Assembly (NCBI RefSeq): GCF_000001735.4
Contig: NC_003070.9
Coordinates: 12,084,001-12,148,000, forward strand
Length of the DNA stretch: 64,000 bases
Direction: 5' to 3'
Source of the DNA: Arabidopsis thaliana
Taxonomy: Eukaryota > Streptophyta > Magnoliopsida > Brassicales > Brassicaceae
The position numbers and the translations under genes were made by a program. Below the pieces are notes generated by a model. The model was not told the DNA's origin, did no database searches, and saw only the letters and a list, made by a program, of their open reading frames with translations. Positions 12,345 to 23,800 of the stretch are shown here, piece by piece (within the stretch, counting starts at the first letter, position 1; every line of letters starts with the position of its first letter).

Positions 12345-13149
12345 CTTTTTTATTAGAAACAAAAGCAGAGAAACTATTTGCTTTTTGTTTTGTTTTGTAT
12401 AGATTATGAATTTGTGTTTGTGAAAAATGTTGATGAAGAAGATGAGACTCTGATTAGTCTTGTTATATAATAAGAGAAAGTAGCCGCTAGTTAAAGTCTA
12501 AAACCAGATCCTTTCTCCCACTAGTTTTTCCCAGGTTTCTATTGTCTTGGTGGTGAAATTACCATTATGTCCACATGAGAACAAACTGAATTAGGGGCAC
12601 TATCGGCTTTACGGAAACTATGTGTGTTCATGCGCTACTGGTTTCCGTGATTGTTTTTGAGTTTGACGAGTTTTGTGGAATTTTGATATCTATATAACAT
12701 ATTTCAAGTACAAATTTTCTAATTCTAATAGGTTCGGGTATAAAAAAAAAATCGGATCGGTTTTAATTTAATTTTAATCCGAAATTCTTCAGTCGGATAT
12801 TTCGTTAAATTTAATCAAAATTCATAACGAACTTAATTTTTAAATCTAAAAATATATTTTTTCTTAACTAATTACTATATCTATTTTTTTTATGGTATAT
12901 TCCTTACAAATATTATAGTTAAGGAAATGAAATTTGATTATTTAATGTTAATATAACAAATTTGAAATAATATCCTAAGACCTACCTCTCTATCTAATTT
13001 AAATTAAAAGATATGATTATCTTTCATTTTTATTTGATTTTATATTTCTATTATTTTGAATTATGAAAAAGTATGTATAGATAATAAATTCTTTAGCATA
13101 TGATGTAATTCAACTTTTTTTAAACGTACGTGTATTACTCAATCTATAA
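12345..13149. other. AT-rich intergenic DNA
   Basis: No gene. A short block near 12730-12800 with CGGATCGG and TAATCCGA motifs looks like degraded transposon DNA but cannot be placed in a family. Confidence 0.4.
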
Positions 13150-13347
13150 AGAAAAAAAAATGCGTACAATACCCACATCTGAGAAAAGAGAGCTCAGAAA
13201 TGTGACAATTTCATCTGAGAAATAAGAATAATGCGAAGGACCCAACCATCACTACTGCCAATTTCATCACAGCTCAACTACACCGTCTGGGATCGAACCC
13301 GGGTTAGATAGTGGTAGAGTATTAATCTACCACTGAACCATTGGTGC
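13150..13347 (-). mobile_element. tRNA-derived SINE
   Basis: On the minus strand, from 13347 to about 13280, lies a sequence resembling tRNA-Gly, with an A box (TGGTTCAGTGG) and B box (GGTTCGATCC). The acceptor and T stems are mispaired and one base is missing, so it is not a functional tRNA. Downstream comes a ~90 bp body, part of which recurs at 1-54, and then a run of T at 13151-13160 (as A on the plus strand). Head, body and tail in this order are the structure of a Pol III SINE. Confidence 0.7.
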
Positions 13348-13456
13348 TACTTGTTGTGTATGTATTTAAATATGTGTTAATATTGTTTGAGCGAATTCAT
13401 CAATCATCAATCACCTCTCTTCATGTAATTTGTTATTATAAGTTTGGAAGTAACAA

Positions 13457-14016
13457 TCTACATATACATTTTTGCAGCCATTTTATGAAATAAATCCTGT
13501 AGTTGGGACTTATTTACAATGGCTGCCACTAGATTTTAATGTTTGTTTTTTAAATTAGAAAAAAAAATTTTGATTAAATATTTGACATTTAACAATCTTC
13601 CCTAAATCTCTCCACATTAAATATACGATTAGTTACTAAAATAAAACTTCCAAAATATTTAATATCATTTAATTACTACAAAATTATCATTTTTGATATT
13701 GCTTTTCTCCATGACTATAAAAATTCGATTATAATCATCAAACCGCAGAGATATTTGATAGCATTTAATTACTACAAAATTACAAAATATTTAGACAATA
13801 ATTCATAAACATATCATAAATAAAATCAACATTAATAAAATAAATGGTTTTTTTACGGGACGGGTTGGCGGGACGGGTTTGGCAGTACGTTACTTAATAA
13901 CAATTGTAAACTATAAAATAAAAATATTTTATAGATAGATAAAATTTGCAAACTTTTATGTATACTAACTTTAAAAAATAAATTGTTCCCGCAGTGTAAC
14001 GCGGGTTAAAATCTAG
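13457..14016 (+). mobile_element. Non-autonomous Helitron, copy 1 (560 bp)
   Basis: Starts with TC after an A (13456). Ends with a 5-bp stem hairpin (CCCGC/GCGGG at 13988-14005), seven bases and CTAG at 14013-14016, followed by T. These are the Helitron rules: TC start, hairpin then CTRR, and insertion between A and T without target duplication. The first ~86 bases match the start of the element at 52633-53682. No coding capacity. Confidence 0.75.
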
Positions 14017-14359
14017 TGGTTTTGTAAAATTATAGCTAATTCAGCCATGCTCAAATAAACTAGATTTTTTTTCCTGAAATCACTAGAATAAATCATTTAA
14101 AAGTAATTAGAGGTGAACTATTCATATAACAAAGCTTAAGACTTGTTGGTAGGCTGATCTGAAAAAATCTTGTTGTTCTCTTCTCCCGCCCCATCTCATT
14201 TTTTTCTTTTTTATTATTTCTCTTTAAAACTTCCCCTCAAAATCTAATAATTAAATTACTCATCAATGAAAATTTGCTTTCTAAAAAATTTGAAGTATAT
14301 AAAATCTATGTTTTTTTTCTATAATTTGACATGCATTTTCTTAATGATTTCAAATACTT

Positions 14360-14600
14360 TACATATACATTTTATGCGCATAGTAAATTAAGTGTAGATA
14401 TGCTTCGAAATATACACATTTTTATCCGTACTTCTTATTAAGTGTATAAATATATAGAAATGTACACATTTTTATATGTAAAGCTCATTTAGTGTACATA
14501 ATTATATCAAATATGTATTCAAATATACACATTTTATCTTTACTTCTTATTTAGTGTACATTAAATGAGTGTAAGAATAAAATTGTGTATATTTATGAGA
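14360..14600. repeat. Degenerate tandem repeat
   Basis: Three or more diverged copies, about 50-65 bp apart, of a unit containing TATACACATTTTTAT followed by a TTCTTATTTAGTGTA-like segment. The flanks (14017-14359 and 14601-15075) are AT-rich with no gene. Confidence 0.5.
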
Positions 14601-15075
14601 TTTACAAATCACATTATGTAGCTATTCCTCTCTAAAAATCAAATATAACATTTCTACTACCATTAGGATTATTTGTTATTAAACATGTGATTAAGTACTT
14701 GAGAGGCATCTAAATAGTGTTTAATAGTGAAAACTGGGTATTTTGCTAATTTTGAGTAGTAAAGTGACTATTTAAGTTTTTAAAATTGGGTATTTTGCAA
14801 GTTATCCCAAGAAAAGAAATTTTAATTTTGTATGATTTTGGTCTCGTGTTGTGTATAAAACTTTTGGAAGGATACGAGGTTATTCGGCTGGTGTTATGAA
14901 TTTCTAAACGTTTTCATTAGTCAAAGTGTCTTGTATCTCACAGAGTCTAAATCATTTTTACTATAGATTATCTTTCTTAAATGTTGTGGAAGCTACTTAC
15001 CTTCTCTACCATAATAGTGATCTTTGAAGAGACATAAGTGTTTTTTTTATGTGATGTTCAGTTTGAATTAGGCAA

Positions 15076-15159
15076 ATGAATAATTCATCTAGATTTCCAG
15101 TGATATCCAACAATTACGAGCTTTTAGAGGAAATTGGCCATAGTTTGCACCGATCATGA
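15076..15159 (+). pseudogene. N-terminal scrap of a STE20-like protein kinase gene
   Basis: An ATG at 15076 encodes 27 residues including RFPVISNNYELLEEIGH before a stop. This matches the stretch just before the glycine loop in plant STE20/SPS1-type kinases (a FP-x5-YELLEEIGHG type start). The glycine loop itself and everything after it are absent. The fragment is short, so the assignment is tentative. Confidence 0.4.
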
Positions 15160-15162
15160 TGT

Positions 15163-15366
15163 ATTATCCCTCTCTCAAGATGACATGTATATTGAAATTT
15201 AATTCATGTTGTTAATAAAAGCATGAAATTAACGATGAAACAAAAATTTTGTGAAAACATCAGGTATTTATTGATATGTTCAGACATGTAGCGTCTTTAT
15301 CAAACCACTAGTAACTTTTTTGATGACCTTGAGACAATCAAACTCAAGATGTTTGGTTCTCTCATG
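15163..15366 (-). mobile_element. Ty1/copia retrotransposon fragment (end of RNase H and polypurine tract)
   Basis: Minus-strand reading from 15366 gives HERTKHLEFDC, then SGLIKTLHV and PDVFTKF, with two in-frame stops. This is the C-terminal signature of copia RNase H (H-x-RTKHI-x-DCH, then the DIFTK motif). It runs into a purine-rich GAGAGAGGG at about 15170, where the polypurine tract before a 3' LTR would lie. No LTR is recognisable beyond that. Confidence 0.65.
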
Positions 15367-15737
15367 ATATCAGGGCCGACCATGAAAATTTGGGTCCACC
15401 AACAAATAATTTTGAGGTTATTACAAAGATTTAGTAAATTAAAGGTTTTTAATGTATAATTAAATAATTAGGGGTCCTATTGCAAATAAGCTTCTGCTGT
15501 AGATTTTACAAAATTTTGGAGGCCCCAAAGCCAATAATGCTCAAGTTCATAAGAATTAAGAAAGACACTATTAATGCTCAAGTTTAACAATGACAACTAT
15601 GGACGGAAAACTCAAATGCCTTTGATCGTAGCTTTTGTTCTCAATCGATCAACTAAAATTTCTCTGATACACTTTTAAGTTTCTAACAAAATTTCCTTTC
15701 AAAATAGAATAAAAAAGTTTAAACACACTTATCTCCT
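15367..15737. other. Degraded repeat and 3' region of the helicase gene
   Basis: Contains CAGGGCCGACC at about 15371 and a GAGGCCCCAAAG motif near 15519-15531, reminiscent of the ends of degraded DNA transposons. A similar GGCCGACCCTG occurs at 51909. Not enough remains to define an element. The stretch from about 15600 is likely the 3' UTR of the minus-strand helicase gene. Confidence 0.3.
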
Positions 15738-18700
15738 CTAACTTCTTCGAACGTGAGCTTCCTTTAGCATTGTCTGCCAAAGGTCTTTGACACGATGACG
15801 AAACTTTTTCTGAAACCAAACTTCAATCTCTGAATAAAGCACATTCGGATTCTGTTCCCAATTCTTTCTCAAACTCTCCAAAGTATCAATCTTCTTCTCT
15901 GTCAAAACCATCACCAAACTCCCAACTCTTTCTAAACCCCAAGCTTCTCTTTCCAACAACGTTTCAGGTTTCCCAGCCAACAAAGCCCTGAAGCTTTTCA
16001 AACAAGTTAATACCTCTCCTTGAAGCAAAGCGCATCCGAAAGCCGCTGCTCGGTCTCTATCCTCTGTTATTGCCACACTGTGAGCCGGAAGTTCCCAATT
16101 ATGAGGACCGAAACTCGGAACGACCCAGCACAAAACTCTATCCTCCTCACTTGAGTAATATGGTTTCGGGTCCTTGAGCGGTGCAGAGAACACGCAGAGA
16201 GACTTTGCGTGCTTCACCAGCCATTCTGGCCTCACCCGAGTCGCTCCGTGCATGTATGGTCTGTTGGTGAGTAGGAGCTCGCTGTAGACCAATAACTCCG
16301 GAGCTGAGTTTATGAGAGACGACCAACGGTGCAAGAAAACAGGTTCTTGAACCGCACATGCTTGGTATTCTGTCGCTCTGGTCTTTCTGGCTACACGGTC
16401 TGCCCATCCCGCACATATGGCTTCTCCTAACAGTTCTTCTTCGTTCTGTAGAAGAGGGGTTTTTGAGGAAGTCGATGTGGTGATTCTCCATGACTTCTCT
16501 ACGTCTTGTATAGTCCCATGAGTCCATGAAAAGCTGTCTTCGGTTTCGGAGGGCTTACAACAGTTGAAAACAAGTCGCAAAAGCTGATCTTTGAGCTTAG
16601 ACATCTCGTCCATGGTCTTCAAATGCAACCCATTCGCCTCGCAGAAGCCCATGCCATTCTCCGAGACCTCAAAGGAATGCAATGCGTAAGCTACAGTCAA
16701 AGCATCGCTGCTCGGGTTGGAAAATCTGTCCCGAGCAGCTTTAATCTTCTCTTTCCGATCCTTTTTCCGTTGTTTATCTTCTTGTTTGACGGTTTTGTCA
16801 GCATCTTTGGACTCGTTTTTCTTCTCTCCTTCAAACTCCATTATCAAAGGGTTTGGTAAGCTCAACGCGGCTACTGCTGCAACCGCATATCCAAGGATGA
16901 GATTCGCGCGTGAGTAATTCCGGGTCTCTTTTAGCATTTGGATGACTGTTAGAAGCATTCTTGAGTGACGTGGACTCATAGGATAGTGAGACATAGCCTT
17001 TCCTAATGGTGTTAACCCTCCGTTGCTGTCTAGAGCCTCTAAAGCTTTTAGGCATCGTTCTGCTTCTCTAATAGCTGATGGCTCAGGCGGAGTTGGAAAC
17101 GGGAAATTCTCAACCTGTTAGCAATAGAAAAACGCAAAGATTCATCAAAAAGTCGAGCGAGACAGAAAAGGAGATCTAGTCCATTGACAATGGTGGCTAC
17201 AAACATTTTACCTTTGGAATGTTCATAGATTTCATGAGAAGAATGACTCCATCAACAGGAACTTTCATGATTTCAGGAAGCGAAGATTCCTCAAATATAT
17301 TGCTAAAAACTGCAGATGAATAGAGACGATAACAGTGACCAGGTCCAGTTCGTCCAGCTCTTCCAGCTCGTTGACTAGCCGAAGCTTGGCTAATCCAATC
17401 TACCTCATAACTTTCCATACCAGTCTTAGAATCATAATTCTTTACTTTAACCCGACCTGTATCAACCACATACTTTATACCAGGAATAGTCAGAGAAGTT
17501 TCCGCTACATTAGTCGCCACAACCACAAGTCTTTCTTCTTTCTCAACTTCCTCAAACACTCGAAGCTGTGCAGCTGGAGATAGCATAGCATAAAGTGGAA
17601 GAACACGTAATTTTCCTGGAGAAAACTTGTTTTTTACCTGCTCAGCCTCTTGATTCTCTGCTGCAATGGACTTTGCCGGCTCAGCAGATACGGATCCATT
17701 TTTGTCTGCCAAAGCATTAAACGCTGCTCGGAGAGCATCAAGCTTCCCTTCCTCTACAAATGAACTTGCAAAGCCGTCATCAACAGTTTCCCAGTCCCTG
17801 TCTTCATCAGACTCATACATGTCTTCCTCTTCAAAATCATCATCATAGTTACCATCACCAATATCAGAAGGATCTTCTCCATGCGAGCTAAACCTGGAAT
17901 TTTGATTGTTGGAGTCATCATCAAATGCTTCAGCAATCTCCTTCATGTCAACACCACCAAATGAACCATCATCGCATTTCTTCTTCACATAAGCATCTCT
18001 TTTAGCAGCTTGAACAACAAGTTCCTTTGAAGACTTACGTAACTTCTCACATAAATAGTCAACTTCTCTCTGCCCAGTCACAAAAACAAGTATTCCTCCT
18101 TGTGGTAACTTTTTGTGAATTGACATCACTTTCTTATAAGCTTCACCTATATAATCAACAATCTCAGTCTTCTTGGAGAAATGTATAGTTACTGGATACT
18201 GTCGAGTGGGAACCTCTATAAGAGGAGGTATATTAGGGAATAACCTTTTCCCCGATACAAAATCTTCCACTCGCAAAGTCGCACTCATCAATATAAGTTT
18301 AAGTGGCGTGATTTGGCATTCTGAGGTTACTGTGCCTCCAGATTGAAGACTCTTTTGTTGTTCCTCGTAGTATTCCTGTCGGATTTTGATGACTCGAGTG
18401 AGCATCCCAATTAGAATGTCTGTGTTCAAGCTTCTTTCATGGGCTTCATCGAGAATAATCACAGAGTAACGCCTCAATAAGAAGTCATTCTGCAGCAGAA
18501 GAACTTATACAATCAAGTAACCATGATAAAAATGGAAAAGAATGTACAAAACAAACCAGGCGAAAAACCGTCAATTACCTGTATCTCACGAAGTAAAATC
18601 CCATCGGTCATAAACTTGATAGAGGAGTTTTCGCCAATCTTTTTGTCGTACCTAACTTGAAACCCAACCTCTTTACCAAGACGAACACCAAGCTCAAATG

Positions 18701-20108
18701 CCACTCTCTTGGCAGTGGCAAGAACGGCGACACGGCGTGGTTGGGTAATCCCGATAATCCCACTTCGAGAACTGAATTGCTTTGAACCAAAACCAGCTTC
18801 ATAAAGGAACTGAAGGATTCAGAAACAAAAACAGGGTTAGATAAAGAAAGGACTTTCTAACTGAGACCAAAACTCAGCTATCAGAAAACCGTTACAAATG
18901 CAGCAAACTGACCTGAGGAACTTGAGTGGTTTTACCACACCCAGTTTGTCCTGAAATAATAACTGCAGGGTGACGATTAATAGCTTCCATTATCTCCTGC
19001 TCCATCATTACTATTGGAAGATCCTTCCTCGTCTCTTCAACTTCGGCTGGTCTTGAAACATGAACTACAAACGCGGGCACACGAGGTCCTTGTACAGTTA
19101 CATCTTCATTCTCAATGAGCCCATCCTGTTTCATAATAAACCCATTAGAAACAATCAAATCAAATATATAAGGCAGCAATAATAGCTCAATCAAAAAAAA
19201 AAAAAAACATCAAATTTTCAGAGTTGACAAACCATTGAGTCTTCATCATCATCACGACAAGTTGTCAGTGGGATCATATCCACAGTGTCGTCTACCTCAA
19301 GCTTGCTACTACTTTCTTCAGCAGAAATCATTAGATCAGCATGAACCAGTTGCTGCTCAGAATCAGTTACAAAAGTTGGAGTTTCAATTTCAACATGTTC
19401 CGGTGTTGTAGGTTCATCCATACAAGAATCATCATCATTGTCATTTTGCTCGACTGATTCATCAGAATGCTCAGTCTCAACACCAGCTTTAGAAAGTTGC
19501 ATTGCTCTCCTTCTTTTTTCCAGCTTAGTAGCTGACTGAGTAAAAGATTAACCACCAAAGAAGAATCAGAACATCTGTAAGAAATCGTAATGTAAGAACA
19601 AAGAAAGAAAATTTCTTACTCTTCCTATAACTTTTGATGATTGTAATAGCGACGATACATCCTCAGATATTTTGTACTTGCTGTAAAAATTCAATACCAA
19701 ATTCATTCATATAAAGAAAACAAACAAACAAAGAAAATCATATATTTGAATGAAGCGTTGAACATACTCTAACAACTCGGCAGTTTTTGAAAAGAGGATT
19801 TCTTTCTCCTTATCTTCCTCCAATTTCTTCAGCTTCCGTTTCTGAGATTTGCACGCTACCGTGTTTACATTTGAATTCAGTTTCCGTTTCCGAGATTTCT
19901 TCGATCCCGTGTTATTATTTGAATTCAGCTTATCCTGCATCTGTCCACCATGAAAACAAAATTTCCAAATCTCATCAGCGTTAAAAAACCTCAAAATCTT
20001 ATTGAAGAATGGTTTGATTAGAGCTAATACCTTATTGGATCCTTTATTCTTCTTCTTCCTAGGAGGCATTACATCTAAATTGCAATCATCTCCCACCACA
20101 CTTGCCAT
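15738..20108 (-). CDS. FAS4: DEAH-box RNA helicase (DHX37/Dhr1-like)
   Basis: Eight exons on the minus strand: 20031-20108, 19768-19940, 19620-19680, 19233-19535, 18913-19125, 18579-18809, 17212-18489, 15738-17114, giving 1237 residues. A Lys-rich N-terminus with bipartite basic runs suggests nuclear or nucleolar location, and an acidic region follows. Walker A GQTGCGKTT lies near residue 263-271, DEAH at about 367-370, an LMSATL motif, an acidic insert of about 90 residues between the two RecA domains, and motif VI QRAGRAGRTGPG. Helicase-associated (HA2) and OB-fold regions end the protein. Yeast Dhr1 and human DHX37 release U3 snoRNA during 18S rRNA maturation, and a similar role is inferred here. 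Recalled as At1g33390, FASCIATED STEM 4. Confidence 0.93.
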
Positions 20109-20890
20109 AATCGTACCAATTATATCAACTAGAAAACAAAAACTGTTTGTCTACTCAGGGATCTTCAGACAACCTGACACAGAAGAGAGATAAACTTAAA
20201 GGGGATTCTGATTAACAACAACCACTTTGTTTCTACACACAAAAAAAAACACTCAGGTCTTAAAATCAAACAAAACTAATTGATTCAACAACTGGAAACA
20301 CTTTACAATCCCTCAAAGAGATATAGCTTTCAAATTCATAATTAGAATGGAGTTTTCACTCAAAAGCTATGTAATTCTCGCCGAAATCACAACAAGGGAC
20401 ATCAAATTTTTGCTTCCCACAGATTACACTAAACCCAAAACCGAAATCCGTAATAACGATGAAACAAGCATGCATTTACTCAAATTTAAAGCGAACTCTA
20501 AACCCAAGTTATGTCATAAGAAACGATCATGTGGGTTACAAAGAAGATCGAGAGAGAGACTGGGTAAAACCTTTGACAATTCGATTCTACTTGTCGAGCT
20601 TGTCGTGTCTACGCCGTTTGGCTCGGAGAAGGTTGAAATTCGTGTGTTCGTCTGTCGTTTTGGAACTTTTTTGGTTGGAGACTAAAATATTTGCCCAAAT
20701 CGTCGTCGTTTTGCAAAAGTAAAACCTTAGTCCCAAAAACTTGTTAAAACCCTAAGTCAAAGAAAGTACGTCGTTCGGACAGGGAAAAAGAAAGGCTTAA
20801 GAGTGTACAAACTAAACCGGACACAAACTAAACCGGCCTAATATTTTTGTATTAACAAAGCTATTATATTATACAACAGAAATTCTTGGG
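20109..20890. other. Intergenic DNA: helicase promoter/leader and 3' UTR of the TPR-SET gene
   Basis: Tandem minus-strand genes flank this stretch. Open frames at 20347-20685 have no family signature. Purine-rich 5' leader DNA is expected near 20109-20650. Confidence 0.5.
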
Positions 20891-23800
20891 TTAAGAAGTT
20901 GACAAATTCACAGCTTTGGCAGTTTCTTGCTTAAGACATGGGAGATAAGAGAAGAGAGTCTCAGCATGTGACCCGTAATACTTTGAGAATATCTGAGACG
21001 ATCTCTTTGTAGTGTCCCAAGCTCCACTGGAATCACCTGATGCAAGCTGAATCGACGCAAGCTTCACCATTTCATTTCCAATCACCACGTGTTCATCCTC
21101 ATACAGCCTCTTCAGAATCTGCCACCAAACTCATAATTTATCTCATATCTCACCCATACCAGTTGGGGTAATGAAATTACACGCATGAACGAAAAGCTTT
21201 AACGGTTGTTTAAGGGATTTGGTCTGCCAGATACCGGTTTGCTCAAAGCAGTTTTCATATTTTGTCAATCAATGATACAAGTTGTGGTCTAAATCGAAGC
21301 AGTATCAGTATTTATCAAGGGCTTTTACCTTAATGGATGCTTCACAATGCTTTCTTGCATCCACCAGTTCCCCAGCTAAATAGCACGCCTGAGCAACCTT
21401 ATCCTCCGCCTGAACAAACAAAATCTTGGAACGTGAGTCATGTTTGTTTTCTCTCAAGAGTGGAGAGGACATGCCTTAGTCACCAAATGTGATATAGAGT
21501 AACAACGCTTTAAGATCCTTTAGCATTTATAAAAGAACTTGACTCACATCAGCGATGTCTTTGTTATACATGTGCAGGAAAGTTCTGAGCACGGCGATGG
21601 ACCTTGAACAATCTGATAATACAGAATAATTGGCCCGTCCTGAATTCATCAACTCTTCCACCCTGACAGTTTCGAGTGATCCAAGTGTTAAAGAGAAACT
21701 TCACATTAACTATTAACTTGAAGCTTCAAGGAAAAACTACGTACCTTCTCATGTGATTCCAAGCTTTGTTCACCTCTGCATGAGAATTTTCTATGTCACA
21801 GCGGGAACCACATTTCAAACATATCTCAGGTTCTATATGTAGGGAACCACTAGGTTTACTTAGCAAACTCGAAGCCACTTCCCCAACATCAGCATAAACC
21901 TTCTCTCTCATCTGTGAAACAACACAGTTACACACCAAACTAAACTATATAGGTGACGTTGGCGTTAAGAAACACTGCCTAAATCCTTATAGAAAACAGC
22001 TAAAAGTTAAAATGGACATTCTACCAAGGAAATATTTCATCGCCCATTCCAAAAGGAATTGAGCAACGGAAAGTAAAAATTTTGCGTTTAGTAAGAAATT
22101 AGAACTGCCTAAATTGAGTATCATCATTATCAGCAGGTATCTTATAGTGAACTGCACAGAAGCTAAACCCTGATGAATCAGTTTAAAATATATCAGAATA
22201 CCTGAACTTGCTGATCCACGTTTCTTGGAGCAGTAAAAAAATGGTTTAGCTTCTCGGACTCACATGTGGCCACATTACTATCTAAAACTACACCAGTACA
22301 GTTTGTATTGACACAGCCATACCCATTGATGACAAGGTCTGATATGTTAATTTGAGCACAGCCACGGCACCGACAATGGAAAAAGTACTCCTCTTCAAGA
22401 AATCTAATGCGATTTTTGCAGTCCCATTTCCCAACCTGTATGTTGTAAAGCATATTGACATTTAGAAGGTGTGAACTTCAAAACACTCAGAAGATGTATG
22501 ATACAGAACAGAAGTAACAAATCGAGACAAGAGGATCACAAGAATACCTCAGGACCATATGACAGCTCAAGGGGACAACCCGTGGGAACAAACTCTGTAG
22601 TTTGCATAATCAGTCCACGGGAAAGGAAATACAAATGGATGTTTGGTTTGCAGGAATGATTGAACAAACTACCAGTTTTATAAAGAGCCTGGCCAACTCT
22701 TATCTGTGAATAAAACAACAATAATAGACATAAGAAAAAAGGAACAACTGAGAAAGGACCAAAGTATGTCATAGTGGACGCTCACATAATTTTATAGAAG
22801 AGCAGCTCAAAATATAACGGAAACATAAAAAATCAGGTTACAGATATCATTTCTGTAACTCTAGATTCCATCTTTACAGATATCTATGATTTCTTTCATT
22901 GAGAAGAGGTATAAATAACATTCTAATAAGCAGTACCTCTGCCTAGACAAACCTGCTCTAAACTCTGAATTGGCTCTTTTGTTGAGATGTTTCCAGATGG
23001 GAGGCACTTGAAAGAATCGCCGCTGGATTTCATACGGGCAACAGCTATAGAGTTCACCTTGATTTGTGACAGCAGTATGATAGTCTACACAGAAAAGAAA
23101 AATCCAGACAGTGGTCAACACCTCAATAAGAAAAATTAGGAAAAAACGAAATAACAATGCCAAAACATAAAGTTGCATATGAATCATGTAGACAGCTATA
23201 CTTCTCTATAAATTTATGATAACAGGAACTCATCAAGTGAATTATATGCACATTTTTGCAGGCAGTAAACGTTTTTGGCAATGAGGATAGATTTACTCTA
23301 AAGATGAAAAACCAATTTGAAATTAACTTTATATCTCGACGATAAGTGGTAAACTAGATTTCAATGACAAAAGATCATCAGCAAGACATCCTTTATCTTT
23401 TATAAAAGAAAGTATAACTTGTAAGACTAAAGTCGTCAGCATCCATTAAAGTTAATATGTCAGAAGATGCACAAGTTCTAGAAAGCAAAGTTGACTTCAA
23501 TGAACTATTGGCTGGTGCAGGGAGGGAGATGTAGAGGAAAACCTGCGTCACAGAAGCTTCACAAACCGAAAGATTAGGGCAGCTAGATTTACTAAGGCAC
23601 CAAATCAATACTATGGAAAGTAGATGCAGCTCCAACTTGTTCTCTGGATTCATCTTAGAGTAGGTATGGGAAAGTTCCTGTTGAAAAGATATAGGGTAGT
23701 CAATCCTTATTAGATTTCATGTGACTGTTGCAGAAGATGGAATAATTTTCCAGTAAAATGACATACTAATATCTCCTGAAGGTTAGAAAGATCAGTAGCT

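Noticed and set aside
13279..13347. Possible functional tRNA-Gly gene on the minus strand
   Set aside because: Acceptor and T stems are mispaired, one base is missing, the anticodon position reads ACC rather than GCC, and a SINE body follows directly.
16147..16527. Alternative-frame minus-strand ORF of 126 codons
   Set aside because: Shadow of the helicase C-terminal exon in a different phase.
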